Positions 38,101 to 50,100 of a DNA stretch of 64,000 bases are shown here, piece after piece. How positions within the stretch are numbered: the stretch's first letter is position 1; each line of letters begins with the position of its first letter. A program made the position numbers and the translations under genes. Origin of the DNA: Dendrobium chrysotoxum (taxonomy: Eukaryota > Streptophyta > Magnoliopsida > Asparagales > Orchidaceae); NCBI GenBank assembly GCA_019925795.1, contig CM034298.1, positions 26,775,556-26,839,555 on the forward strand. The letters are read 5' to 3'. Under the pieces are notes generated by a model. It was not told the DNA's origin, did not search any database, and was given only the letters and a program-made list of their open reading frames with translations.

Positions 38101-41100
38101 AAACTTTAACATTTTGTTCGTATTTTATTTTAAAAAGATTTTTCTTTCATAAATTTCCATCTAATAATTTTGCTAAATAATTTTTCTATTATTGTTTGTT
38201 GTCTTTCTATTTAAATAATATCATATTATCTTCACTTTGAATATAACTAACTTGATCAAAGTCTATAGATCTACTGCTACCCCTTTCTTCGGTTATTATA
38301 TATTTTCTTATTTTTTGTGCTTAATTTCTAGATTATTATATATGAAAGTTGTTTGATGTTAATCCAAACAATATGACACACCCAAGAGGAGAAGAAGGGG
38401 GGGGGGGGGGGGGGGGGCGATTAGTGTGTTAAAAATTTTAAACTTTTGCAACAGTGTTTATAACAATACCAATATAAAATTTTCCTTTTTATATTTTCTA
38501 ATCTAACTAAAGTAGGAGCAACAACCAAAAATAATTTTAAGATCAAACTAATGAAGTCAGAAAAATAGATTTTATTTTGTTTTATTTTGTTTATCAAAAT
38601 AATAAAAATAATACGTGATTATTGCATAAATACTCTTTTTGTCAAATTAAATCAATAATTTTTTATAGCAGTGCATATAACCAAACAGATTGCAGGAAAT
38701 AATTTGCAAGAAAATAAAATAACAACAACAACAACAACACCAACTAAATCAAACCTTTATCCCACTACATGGGGTTGGCGACATGAATCCTTTTTCTCCA
38801 TTGCGTCCTGTTAAGAATCAAATTCTCATTTAAATCTAATAAAGAAAGGTTATTTCTAATATTTTCTAACCAAGTCTTTTTAGGTTTAATGCAAAGAAAT
38901 AAAATTAAAGTAAGAAAAATGCAAACTAGATTTATAGTGATTCGGTCACTTGACCTACGTCCACTCCTTAAGTCTCTACTTGAGAACTGCACTACCATTC
39001 TCCTTTTGTTTGCAGTAAGATGGATAAGCCACTCTCCTTTATGGGTAGTGGGGAAACCCGACAAATACCTCTCTCATCAAGAAGTTTCTCTCCTTCACGA
39101 GTAATGGAGATAGCCATACCTCTTCTCTTCTTGAGAAGCCACTTCTCCTTAGCATGCTACTAGATCCACAAAGTCCAGTCCTAGTCTCAACACCAAGACT
39201 TCCCAGAGCCCTTCTCTTGGAGCTTTCACAACCAAAACTAGCGAATTTAATGATTGATTTGGACTAGACAACCATGGTGAATCCCTCACCTCACACTTTT
39301 GATCTCACCCAAAAGATCTCATACGTCTCTCTAATCTCTCACCCAAAACCCTTGGAACACCAAAGCTCTCAAAGAAACTCAATAGGACCAACAAAACTCT
39401 TTAGGATTTCTTAAGATATGTTATTTATAAGAATGCTCCCCAAAAAAAATCCAAAAATAGAATATTTAATTATTTTGATAGGCTCATTGTACAGCATGGC
39501 CCATGAATTGTATAATACAATTCATACAATTCAGCCTGAAACCCTAATTTGTTCTCTATTTGATTGGACTGTACAGTACAAATCGTACAATATGATTAGA
39601 TCAAATTCATTTAGTCCAAATAGAGTTCATCCAGACATACTCTCTATTTGTTCATACTGTATCAATGAGATCATACAATATAGAATCAACTCTAATTCAA
39701 CTCTTTGATCTTAGGTCATATATGTTCATATAGTAGTATTAATACATTTTAAATTTTTCTATTTTTGGAAAGAGCAAATAATAGCTGCTTAATTTGAACT
39801 ACTAAATTGCACAAGATGAGATAAATCGTACAATACAATATGTTATTTCAAATTTTCAATTTTACTTTTGTGATAATTAATATCACCTGATTTTTAGAAA
39901 TTTCAAAATAACCATAACATATCGTACAGTACGATTTGATCGAGATCAAGTGCTTCAATTAAGATTAAAATTTTCTTATCTTTAATATATTCTCCACTCT
40001 GTGTGTGCATGGTTGTTTCGCTAATATAATCCTATACATAAAAAATAACTCAATAAAAAAATTGCCATTTTGACACAACCATTTTACTTTATGAGTTTCT
40101 CTTAATATTTGATGGTCTTCATGTTTACAATTATGGGCTCAATCAACTCCTTTTTCGAATTCCGTCTCTTCTGCAACAGTTATTTCTTCTGACCTGAAAT
40201 ATTAGTATAAAAATCTGCACACTTAAATATAATTTATATTAGCATAACCAATAATATTTATGATAATCAAAATCTTACTGTACACATCAGGCTCATAGGG
40301 TTCAACAATCTACCCCTTTTTGTTGAAAGCAAATATTTTTAGTTGAACTTAGATTTTCAAAAAAAAAATGAGTAAAATATTTCATTATTAAATTGAATTT
40401 TCTACCCTTTACTTTATGCCTCTTGAAAATATAGTATGAGAGAAAAAATAAAAGAAACTATAATGAAATGAAATGAAATTTAAATTTTTTTTTGTTGGTT
40501 TTTTTAAGAAAATAATTCTCAAAGGTATAACACAACAACAACAACATCAAGCCTTTGTCCCACTATGTGGGGTCAGTAACATGAATCCTTTTTCTCCATT
40601 ATGTCATATTAAAAGTTAAATTCTCATTTAAATCTAATAAAGATAGATCATTTTTAATATTTTCTAACCAAGTCTTTTTAGGTCTACCTCTATCTTTCTT
40701 AACATAAGTCAAATTTAATACCTCTACTTTCCTAACTGGGTCATCAGAAGGCCGTCGTTTTATATATATACAATAACAACCAACCAAAAGAACAACCACC
40801 AAAATTTTCTCTCCTTTTGACATCATAAAAAGGAAGGAGTAAATAAAAAACAATAAACATAGACAAACAAATATACTACAAACAATACTCGATATCTAAA
40901 AGATACATGATCAGGTGGTGATGGATGAAAGTAATTATGGAGGAAAAATTGCTTTTGAAACCACATTCGATCCTCGTGCTAGCACTGCATTTCCTCCCAT
41001 TGTCAATTCATCCTCTACATATGACCATTTATTTTAAGCTCGAGATGAACAAAGTGCTCTCCGTTCATGCGTCCTGCAGGTATTGGTATGCCTGAGGAGA

Positions 41101-44100
41101 GGGTTGAGTTGGTGCTCCATCTTCTACTTCTTCCTGATCTTCTCCAATGTGTGTCTATTTACATCTCACTATAGATAAAGTAAAATGAGTGGTTTGTGAA
41201 GTAAGAGGAAAGGTGATTTAGCTACGCTGGGTAGGTGAGGTTGTACTTGATTTATAGGATATATGCTATATTGTATCCTGGTGTGGGGTTATAGTTTCGA
41301 CGGACTCTAGGATTCTTAATAGTGGTAATATTTTCTATGTACTGGATTTACATATTAGCTACATTAAACTTTGTACTGATTATGCAAAAAATAGGTAACT
41401 ATAAAAAAGAGTGGCGTGATGTTGGTCATATCAGTGGTTTTAGAGTCGAAGAATGTGTTGGATAACATGCCCATTCAATACCATATTTACTAACTAGGGG
41501 CTGATGATGATTCAATGAACTGTTTCTAAGGGTCATGTTAACAGTGGTCCAATTATAATGTAAATTATCAACGATGTCATGTGATTTGACATTGGTGTTG
41601 AAGACATGCAAGTCCATGTCAGTGACTACTACTTCACGCCTATGGACTTAGGACTGTATAGTGGTCCTATCAACAGTGATTTTAAGGTTTGATAAGAATT
41701 CCAGTAGCGACTAAGGAGATAAGGAATTTGAGAGTGGTGTATACAAACAAATCTAGTACCTGAGAATTCAATTGCTCTTGATTGAGTATTTTGGAGTATG
41801 TGATGGATGCTTCATGATATTTGCGATATGCTTCTGCATCATCATCAATAATAAATTGTTTATCTCTCTATAGTCAAGAGTTACTAATGATATGCTCTCT
41901 CTTGCTAGCCATGGGGAATTGAAGGATCGTTTCATACTAAGGGGCTATTTGGTTGGCTAAAAAAGGAATGCAGTGTAAAAGAAATGTACTGTAAAAGGAA
42001 TGAAGTTTAAAAGGAAATGCAAATGAATGATTTTTTTTGTTTGGCTTGAAGTAATGAATGTGGTGTAAAGTCCAAAAATGGTGGCAGTCGGTAGGAGAGG
42101 AGGTGGTGGTTGGTGGCGAGTGGTAGCTTTGGCCAGCAGTGGTAGTGGCCAGTGCTGATGGTGGCAGGTGGTTGTGGCTGGCGGCGACAGTGGAGGTACT
42201 TAGCGACGTCGGTGGCAATGGTGGCATGCGGCAGCCGATGATGGCGGTCAGCGGTAGTGGTAGTGGTTGTTGGCGGCAGTGGTGTTCGCTAGCAGGTGGT
42301 GGCGGCGACGACCGACGGTAGGTAGTGGCCGGAGGTTGGGGCGGCCGGCAGTTGTAGTGGCTAGCGGTAGGTGGTCGCCGACGATGGTGGCCATCGGTGG
42401 TGGTGGTCCGTGGCGGCGGTAGATGGTGGTGGTTTCGGGTGGAGGCACTGCTGGGCTACTGTCAAGCGAGTTGGTCTTGTTGTGTAAATGATTCTTGCTC
42501 AAAATGGACGAGTTTGGTTTGCTTCAAAAATGAACTAAAATGGTTTACACTACATATAGTTTGCTTTACTTTGCTCCACTTTGTATTCTAACAACAACAA
42601 CAACAACATCAAGCCTTTATCCCACTACGTGGGGTCGGCTACATGAATCCTTTTTCTCCATTGTGTCCTGTTAAAAGTTAAATTCTTGTTTAAATTTAAT
42701 AAAGAAAGATCATTTCTAATATTTTCTAACCAAGTCTTTTTAGGTCCACCTCTACCTTTCTTAATATAAGTCAAATCTAAGACCTCTACTTTCCTAACTG
42801 GATCATCGGGAGGCCGTCGTTTTATGTGACCAAATCATCTAAGGCGACTCTGTCTAATCTTATCTTCCACTGGAGCTACTCCAACCTTTTCACGAATATG
42901 CTCATTTCGTATCCTATCTCTAAGGGTAAAGCCACTCATCCACCTGAGCATCCTCATCTCTGCAACACTTAACTTAGAATTATGCTTCTCTTTTAATGGC
43001 CAACATTTGGCACCATAAAGCATTGCAGGTTTCACCACCATCTTATAGAATTTTCCCTTAAGTTTGAGGGGTACTTTTCTATCACACAATAAGCCCGATG
43101 CATTCCTCCACTTCAATCATCCAACTTGGATTCTGCTGATAATATCCCCATCTATTTCACCATCACTCTGAACAATAGATCCAAGATATCTAAAACGTGT
43201 ACTCTTATTAATGACTTGATCGGCCAAAGTCACAATCCCCTCACTAGGTCTATTATTACTAAAATTACACTCCATATATTTCGTTTTAGATCTACTCAAG
43301 CAAAAACCTTTAGACTCTAAGGTTGACCTCCACAATTCTAGTTTACCTTCAACTCCCTCTCTAGTCTTATCAACAAGAAGAATATCATCAACAAAAAGCA
43401 TACACCAAGGTACATCCTTTTGCAAATGTCTAGTGAGAACATCAATGACTAAAGCAAAAAGATATGGGTTTAAGGCTTATCCTTGATGTAATCCAATCGA
43501 AATAGGTAAATACTTGGTCAAACCACCACCTTGTGTTTGAACTCAAGTAATAGCTCCTGCATACATATCTGTAATGATTTGAATATAAGCGTTATTAACT
43601 CCTTTCTTTTCAAGAACTCTTCATAGCACTTCTCTTGGAACTTTATCATATGCTTTTTCTAAATCAATAAATATCATATGTAAATCCTCCTTATTCTCTC
43701 TATATTTCTCCATCAAACCTCTTAATAAATGTATGGCTTTCATAATAGACCTACTCGGCATGAATCCAAATTGATTTTGAGAAACATTAGTATCACGCCG
43801 CAACCTATGCTCCATAACTCGTTCCCATAGTTTTAAAATATGACACATTAACTTAATTCCTCTATAATTTGCACAATCTTGTGCGTCACCTTTATTCTTA
43901 AAAATAGGGATTAACACACTCATTCTCCACTCATCTGGCATCTTTTTAGTCTTCAAAATAGTATTAAAAAGTTTAGTAAGCTAAGAAATTCCTTCATCAC
44001 CTAAGCATTTCCACACTTCTCTTGGAACTTTATCATATGCTTTTTCTAAATCAATAAATATCATATGTAAATCCTCCTTATTCTCTCTATATTTCTCCAT

Positions 44101-47100
44101 CAAACCTCTTAATAAATGTATGGCTTCCATAGTAGACCTACCCGGCATGAATCCAAATTGATTTTGAGAAACATTAGTATCACGCCACAACCTATGCTCC
44201 ATAACTCGTTCCCATAGTTTTAAAGTATGACACATTAACTAAATTCTTATATAATTTGCACAATCTTGTGCATCACCTTTATTCTTAAAAATAGGGATTA
44301 ACACACTCATTCTCCACTCATCTGGCATCTTTTTAGTCTTTAAAATAGTATTAAAAAGTTTAGTAAGCCAAGAAATTCCTTTATCACCTAAGCATTTCCA
44401 CACCTCTATTGGAATATCATCAGGTCCAACAGCTTTTCCACCCTTCATTTTCTTTAAAGCCTCTCTAACTTCGGTTTTACTAATACGCCGATAAAAATAG
44501 AAATCTTTATTTTCATTTAGGGTGCTAAGGTCACTAAAGTCAATTTTATTTTTATATTCTTCATTAAAAAGTTTAGCAAAATATCTTATCCACCTTTGTT
44601 GAATATCATCTTCTAAAAAAATACTTTTTGATCTTCATCCTTAATACACTTCACTTGAACTAAATCCTTACTACTCCTATCTCTTTGTTTGGCTAACTTA
44701 TACATATATCTTTCTCCTTTCTTAGTATCTAATCTATTATATAAATCACTAAAAGCTAAACTCTTTGCATCGCATATTATTTTTTTAGATTCCTTACGTG
44801 CCTCTTTATATAATTTCCAATTATCAGAATTTTTATAATTAAACTAATTTTTATAACAAATCTTCTTATTTTTAATCTTTTCTTTCACATTTGGATTCCA
44901 TCACAAACTATTTTTACTATTAGGAGTTTTTTCCTTTGAAACTCTAAGCACATCTTTTGCAATATTCTTAATATCACTAGCCACTTTTTTCCATATAATA
45001 TTAGCATCCTCATGCACAGACAAAATCTTAAGATCTAAAATTTTACTCTCAAAAATATTTTTGTTAATATTCTTTAAATGCCCCCATTTAATCCTAGAAA
45101 ATCGTTTTATTTTATTTTTTATTTTCTTTCCCATTATCTTCAAGTCCAAAACTAATAAATGATATTGGGTATATAAATTTTCACTCGGAATAACTTTGCA
45201 ATCTTTGCAATCTAAACGATCTAATTTTTTTATAAGAAAATAATCAATCTGAGTTGTACTATATCCATTTTTATAAGTAATGAGATGCTCATTCCTTTTT
45301 TTAAATAAGGTATTAGCAATTACAAAATCAGAAGCTAAACAAAAATCTAAAATGGACTTACCACCTTTATTTGTCGTTCCAAACTAATGGCCACCATGAA
45401 TGCTTTTAAAATCATCTACCTCTCTACCAACATGTCCATTTAAATCTCCTCCAATAAAAACTCTTTTTTAAGAGGTATCTTTTGTATTAATTCTTCTAAC
45501 TCATTCCAAAATTTTAATTTTGAATTCATATCTAAACCCACTTGAGGAGCATAAGCACTTATAATATTAACAATTTTAGCATCAACAATAATCTTTAAAG
45601 CTATAATTCTATCTCCAATTTTATTAATATTTATAACATTATCCTTCAAACTCTTATCTAAAATCATGCCTACATCATTTCTAGTACGACTCCTACCCGA
45701 ATACCAAAGTTTAAATCCTAAATTATCAATCTCCTTAGTCTTCTCTCCAACCCATTTAGTTTTCTGAATGTACAAAATATTTATCTTCCTATGAATTATA
45801 TTATCTATTAATTTCATTAATTTTCCTGTAAGGGAACCTATATTTTAAGTTCCTATCCTAATTTTAGTTTCATGGACTAGCTTCTTTGCCCACATCCGTC
45901 CTTGATGTGGGAATCCTTGCCTATTTAACACTGCACCCGGGCGGCGATGCAGCGGCCCTTGCACACTTGTCGTTGTATTCAGGCTATACATCGCGTCGCT
46001 TCCAGGAGTTTTATTTTCACTGGACCATGAAACCAAAGATTTTCTAATGAGTTGACATATTTCTGATGCACTCTTTCTTCTTAGCCTTCTCTCCAACCCA
46101 TTTAGATTCCAACTATACACCAAAATTTTCAAAATTCTTGCATTTAGAATAATTTACACCACTTTGTATTGCAACCAAATAGCTCCAAAGAGTAAGAAGG
46201 TGAAGTGTAGAAAGTGTGAATTGAAATGAAGAATGACTTCCTATATATAACCTCTGACCTTTTGTACAGTATGATCGTTGAGTATGGTTATATATTTTCA
46301 ATCCATCCTATTAGGAATTATACACTTAGTTTGGTTAAATTGTATAGCATAATCACAATTGTACTATACAATCAGTGATTTTTGATCGACCCATTGTGCA
46401 TTTGGACAGACTTTTTGACTTAATCAAATCGTACAATATGAATAGTCATTCGTAGGTATGATGTGCAATAATGAGTCATCCCAGGACATTATTATTACAA
46501 TTAATGCAATTGAAATTATACTTTTCTAGCTATATCGTACAACGCGATTGGGGAATTGCGCTGATCTATGTGTATCGTACAATACAAGTATAGTTCGTAC
46601 AGTATGAAGTGAAGGAATTTTTTTATTTTCTCAATTAATCAGGTCCTGTCCTTTCATTTAATCATGAGATAACACAAAAATATAGAAAATATAAAGACAA
46701 ATAAAACATACAAAGCAGAAACACAAAACATATGATAAAATTTATAGCACACAAATAAGACAAACACAAACTATTTTAACACAATGGTCTAGCCACTTAA
46801 ATCAATTATTTGTTGTCTTGTTCTAAGTGTGTTAAACCTCTCGTAATGTTTTTGTGAATATATTTGCAAATTTGTTTTCTATGTCAACAAACTGAACGTC
46901 CACATCTCTCTTTATTATATGGTCTTTTATGAAGTGATGTCTAATGTCAATGAATTTAGTGTATGAGTGTTGAATTGGGTTCTTCGTGATACATATTGTA
47001 TTAGTATTATCACACATGATGGGGATGATATCTACTTTTAATCCAAAATCAAAAAGTTGTTGCATCAGCCTTGGGATTTTTGGGCAACACAACTCCCTGT

Positions 47101-50100
47101 AGCTCTGTATTATGCTTTTATAGTGGATAAGGCTAGTGAGTTTTATTTTTCACTGGACCATGAAACAAAGATTTTCTAATGAATTGACATATTTCTGATG
47201 CACTCTTTCTATCTATCTTACATCTTACAAAATATGAGTTTGAGTATGCTACTAGTTCAAAGGTCATATTATTCCTAGGATATTAGATACCTAAACTGGG
47301 TGTTCCTATGAGATACTTAAAGATCCTCTTGATTACAATTAGATGTGATTCTTTTGGATTTACTTGAAATCTTGCACAAAAGCACACACCAAACATGATG
47401 TATGGTTTACTAGCAGTTAGATATGATAATGACCCCATCATTCCTCTATATTTCTTTAAATTTACAGGTTTTACACTTAAGTATGGATCTAGAGTCATTA
47501 AATTTATGTTTAAACACTCATTTTGTTCCAGTTATACTCTGATCAAATGACCCAGTTATTAGTTCCTACACATCATTTCTCATAAACTTATTTAGTTCAT
47601 CCTACATAGCAATAATATAATATTCATTTTTTAATACTCTCTCAACACTAGTGGGCTGAATCATTGATATAAATGCAATAGAGGACTAATCTCTTTCTTG
47701 ATGTTATGTATAGTCTGGACTCATACAGAGGAATCTCCTATGATTAATTCCTTAGGATGATTAGAAGCATATTGCCAATCCCTAGGTAGCACCTCTAGAT
47801 TTTGTAGTCTATCTTCTAAGCTTACATTTTCAATTCTAGGAATGTCGTCCTGCTCTTCTTCAATTTCTCTATGTGGGGCAACCCTATCAGATTCATCAAA
47901 AGTAATGTAGGTCAATTCCTTTACTTATGCCCTCTCATTGAATACTATATATATCTTTTTTATAGAGGAATATTCTAGAAAAACTACTTCATCAACCTTA
48001 ACAATAAACTTTCACAATTGAGATTTCTCATTGTTTAGAACAAAACACTTCCAACGAAAGACATGCAAATGGGAACAATTTGGTGTTTTTCCTTTAAAAA
48101 GCTCATAAGGGGTCTTCCTTAATTTGACTCTAATATTTACCCTATTCAATATATAGCAGACTATATTTACTGCTTTAGCTTAGAAATAGTTGGATAGTAT
48201 ATATTCATTCAAAATCGCCTTAGCAGTCTCAATTAATGTCATATTTTTTTTTAATGTTATGTCATTCTATTGGGGTGTTTTAGAGGCTGAAAAAGTTGTG
48301 TTCTATTCCTTTATCATGCTAGAATATTTCAAACTTTTCATTCTTAAAGTCACTATCGTGATCACTGTGAATAGTGGAGATAGGGCATCCTATTTTTTGT
48401 TGAATCTTAAGTTGAGAATGTCCTAAACTCATCAAACTATTTATTTTTATTTGCTAGAAATTTAACCCATATGAATTTGGTGTAACCATCTACAATTACA
48501 AAATCATATGACTTATCTCCTAGAGTTAGAGTGCTAATGGGTCCAAACAAATCAATGTGTAATATATCCAGTGGTCTGTTGGTAGTAACTTTCTTAATTA
48601 AGTGCAATGAGGACTTTACTTATTTTCCTAAATGACATGCATTACACAGGCATTCTTTGGTGAAGCCTAACTTAGGTATTCCCCTTATAAACGCTAAGAG
48701 TGTGTTTTTCTAGGAGTCCTCATACTAGCGTGACATAGTCTCCTATGTCACTGCCAAGGCTCATCTAAGATTGTTTTCAAACAGCACACTTCACTAGTTT
48801 TATCAAAGCAATATAAGTCAATCATATAAATATTATTTACTCTAAGCCCTTCTAAATTAGTTTTATCATTTAGCAATAACAGTCACTTGTCAGGTTAAAA
48901 TTTAACATCAAATCTTTGTCATATAATGGATTAATGTTAAATAGATTATGGTTGAGTTCTTCTATCAATAGTACTTTTTTAATTGTAAACTATTTATTTT
49001 ACCTAATATATCTATACCATTGACATTTCTGGTAGTGTTATCCCCGAAGGTCACTCTCCCCTCGCATCTTGATTCCAACAAAATGAATTTGTTAACTTCT
49101 ACAATCATGTGTTGCAAATACCCACTGTCCAACTACCACATGCCTTCACTCGACCTCAGGCACATCTGTAAAATATACTAAACTGTGAATTTTGGAACCC
49201 AAACAAGCTTGGGTCTCATAATGTGATGAAATGAAGGTATTATGTTTTGCTGTGCTCTAAAGATCTTCGGTCTCCAAATAAGTTGTGCACTATGATAGAT
49301 TCTATGTGGGTAGATTCATGCTATGTGACATACCATGCTACAAGAATAACACTTAATTCGTGAAAATAATTGAGTTAATCTATGTAATGAATGAATCTTC
49401 CTCTTATGAGAGCAAGATGTGTGTGGTGCTCTAATGAATTTTTTTATGAGCAAGTGTAAACCTAGATGCAATGGCTCTAAGCAGTATTCTCATTTTTAAA
49501 ACCTGTAAACTTGTTGATTAAATATGAGTGCTCATCTATTAATTTAGTATGCTCATTTTTCAAATAGGTAAATTTTCTTTTAAGCTTTTTATAACTAATA
49601 TGCAACTATTCCAAAAATGTAAGTAATTCATCATAAGAGAATTCACATGCCTAATCATTGTCAGGATCAATTGTGTTGTCTTTCACCATTAAGTATAGGA
49701 TGGTGATTTCTTTTTCAGTTTCTATCTTTAAGGAATCAGAGTTCAAGTTCACCCAGAAAGCTTTTTGAGGTTTTTTTTTCTCATGCTTAGCTTTTTCCCT
49801 AGCTTTCTCCTTTGATGATTGACTTTTCAAATTAGGGCACTTCGACTTTATGTAACTTAGCTTTTTTACATTCAAAATAAATTAGGTCAGTCTTAACTTT
49901 ATTAAACTATTTTACTTTTGTTCCTTGGCTTGTTATTATGCATTCTCTACTTTTTTCTCCAAAAACTTTTGAATTGTCTGGTCATTAATGCTATATTGTT
50001 GCCTCCACTTAGTTCAAAATTACTATTATTAGAAATTTCAGCTTTCAGCACTATAGTCTTTTATTTCTCATCATCTACATCTATCAATCTCTAGCTAACC

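Larger units (their letters stand above)
38343..40307 (-). mobile_element. Copia 3' LTR (minus strand) with nested RTE piece
   Basis: On the minus strand it begins TGTTGAACCC at 40,307 and ends ACTTTCA at 38,343. A polypurine-like AAAAAGGGGTAGAT lies directly upstream (40,308-40,321), which fixes both orientation and identity as a 3' LTR. It contains a 21-G run, a nested 169-bp RTE fragment and many palindromes of the type ATCGTACAGTACGAT (39,921-39,935). The part at 39,190-39,430 is colinear with 50,880-51,120. Confidence 0.7.
42588..46158 (-). mobile_element. RTE LINE with chimeric 5' end
   Basis: A nearly full-length plant RTE element (42,588-46,006) on the minus strand, with the (TTG)n tail at 42,590-42,610 and a 5' UTR at about 45,896-46,006. 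Beyond the 5' end the insert continues with 72 bp of copia RNase H sequence (46,007-46,078). It then carries 80 bp whose first part matches the RTE endonuclease region at 25 of 26 bases. The perfect 12-bp duplication encloses all of it, so the pieces seem to have entered together. Confidence 0.8.
41941..46186. mobile_element. MITE-like DNA transposon, split by an RTE insertion
   Basis: The left terminus GGGGCTATTTGGTTG (41,941-41,955) and right terminus CAACCAAATAGCTCC (46,172-46,186) are inverted copies with one mismatch. Removing the RTE insert and one target-site duplication leaves an element of about 660 bp with no transposase. The termini resemble PIF/Harbinger-type MITEs as I recall them. 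The flanking trinucleotides TAA and AAA are only a weak duplication. The interior includes a GC-rich minisatellite at 42,070-42,440. Confidence 0.6.

Noticed and set aside
41937..42502. Pro/Thr/His-rich and Gly/Val-rich frames on both strands
   Set aside because: Open in several frames at once because of GC-rich repeats inside a MITE-like element; no start context or splice pattern.
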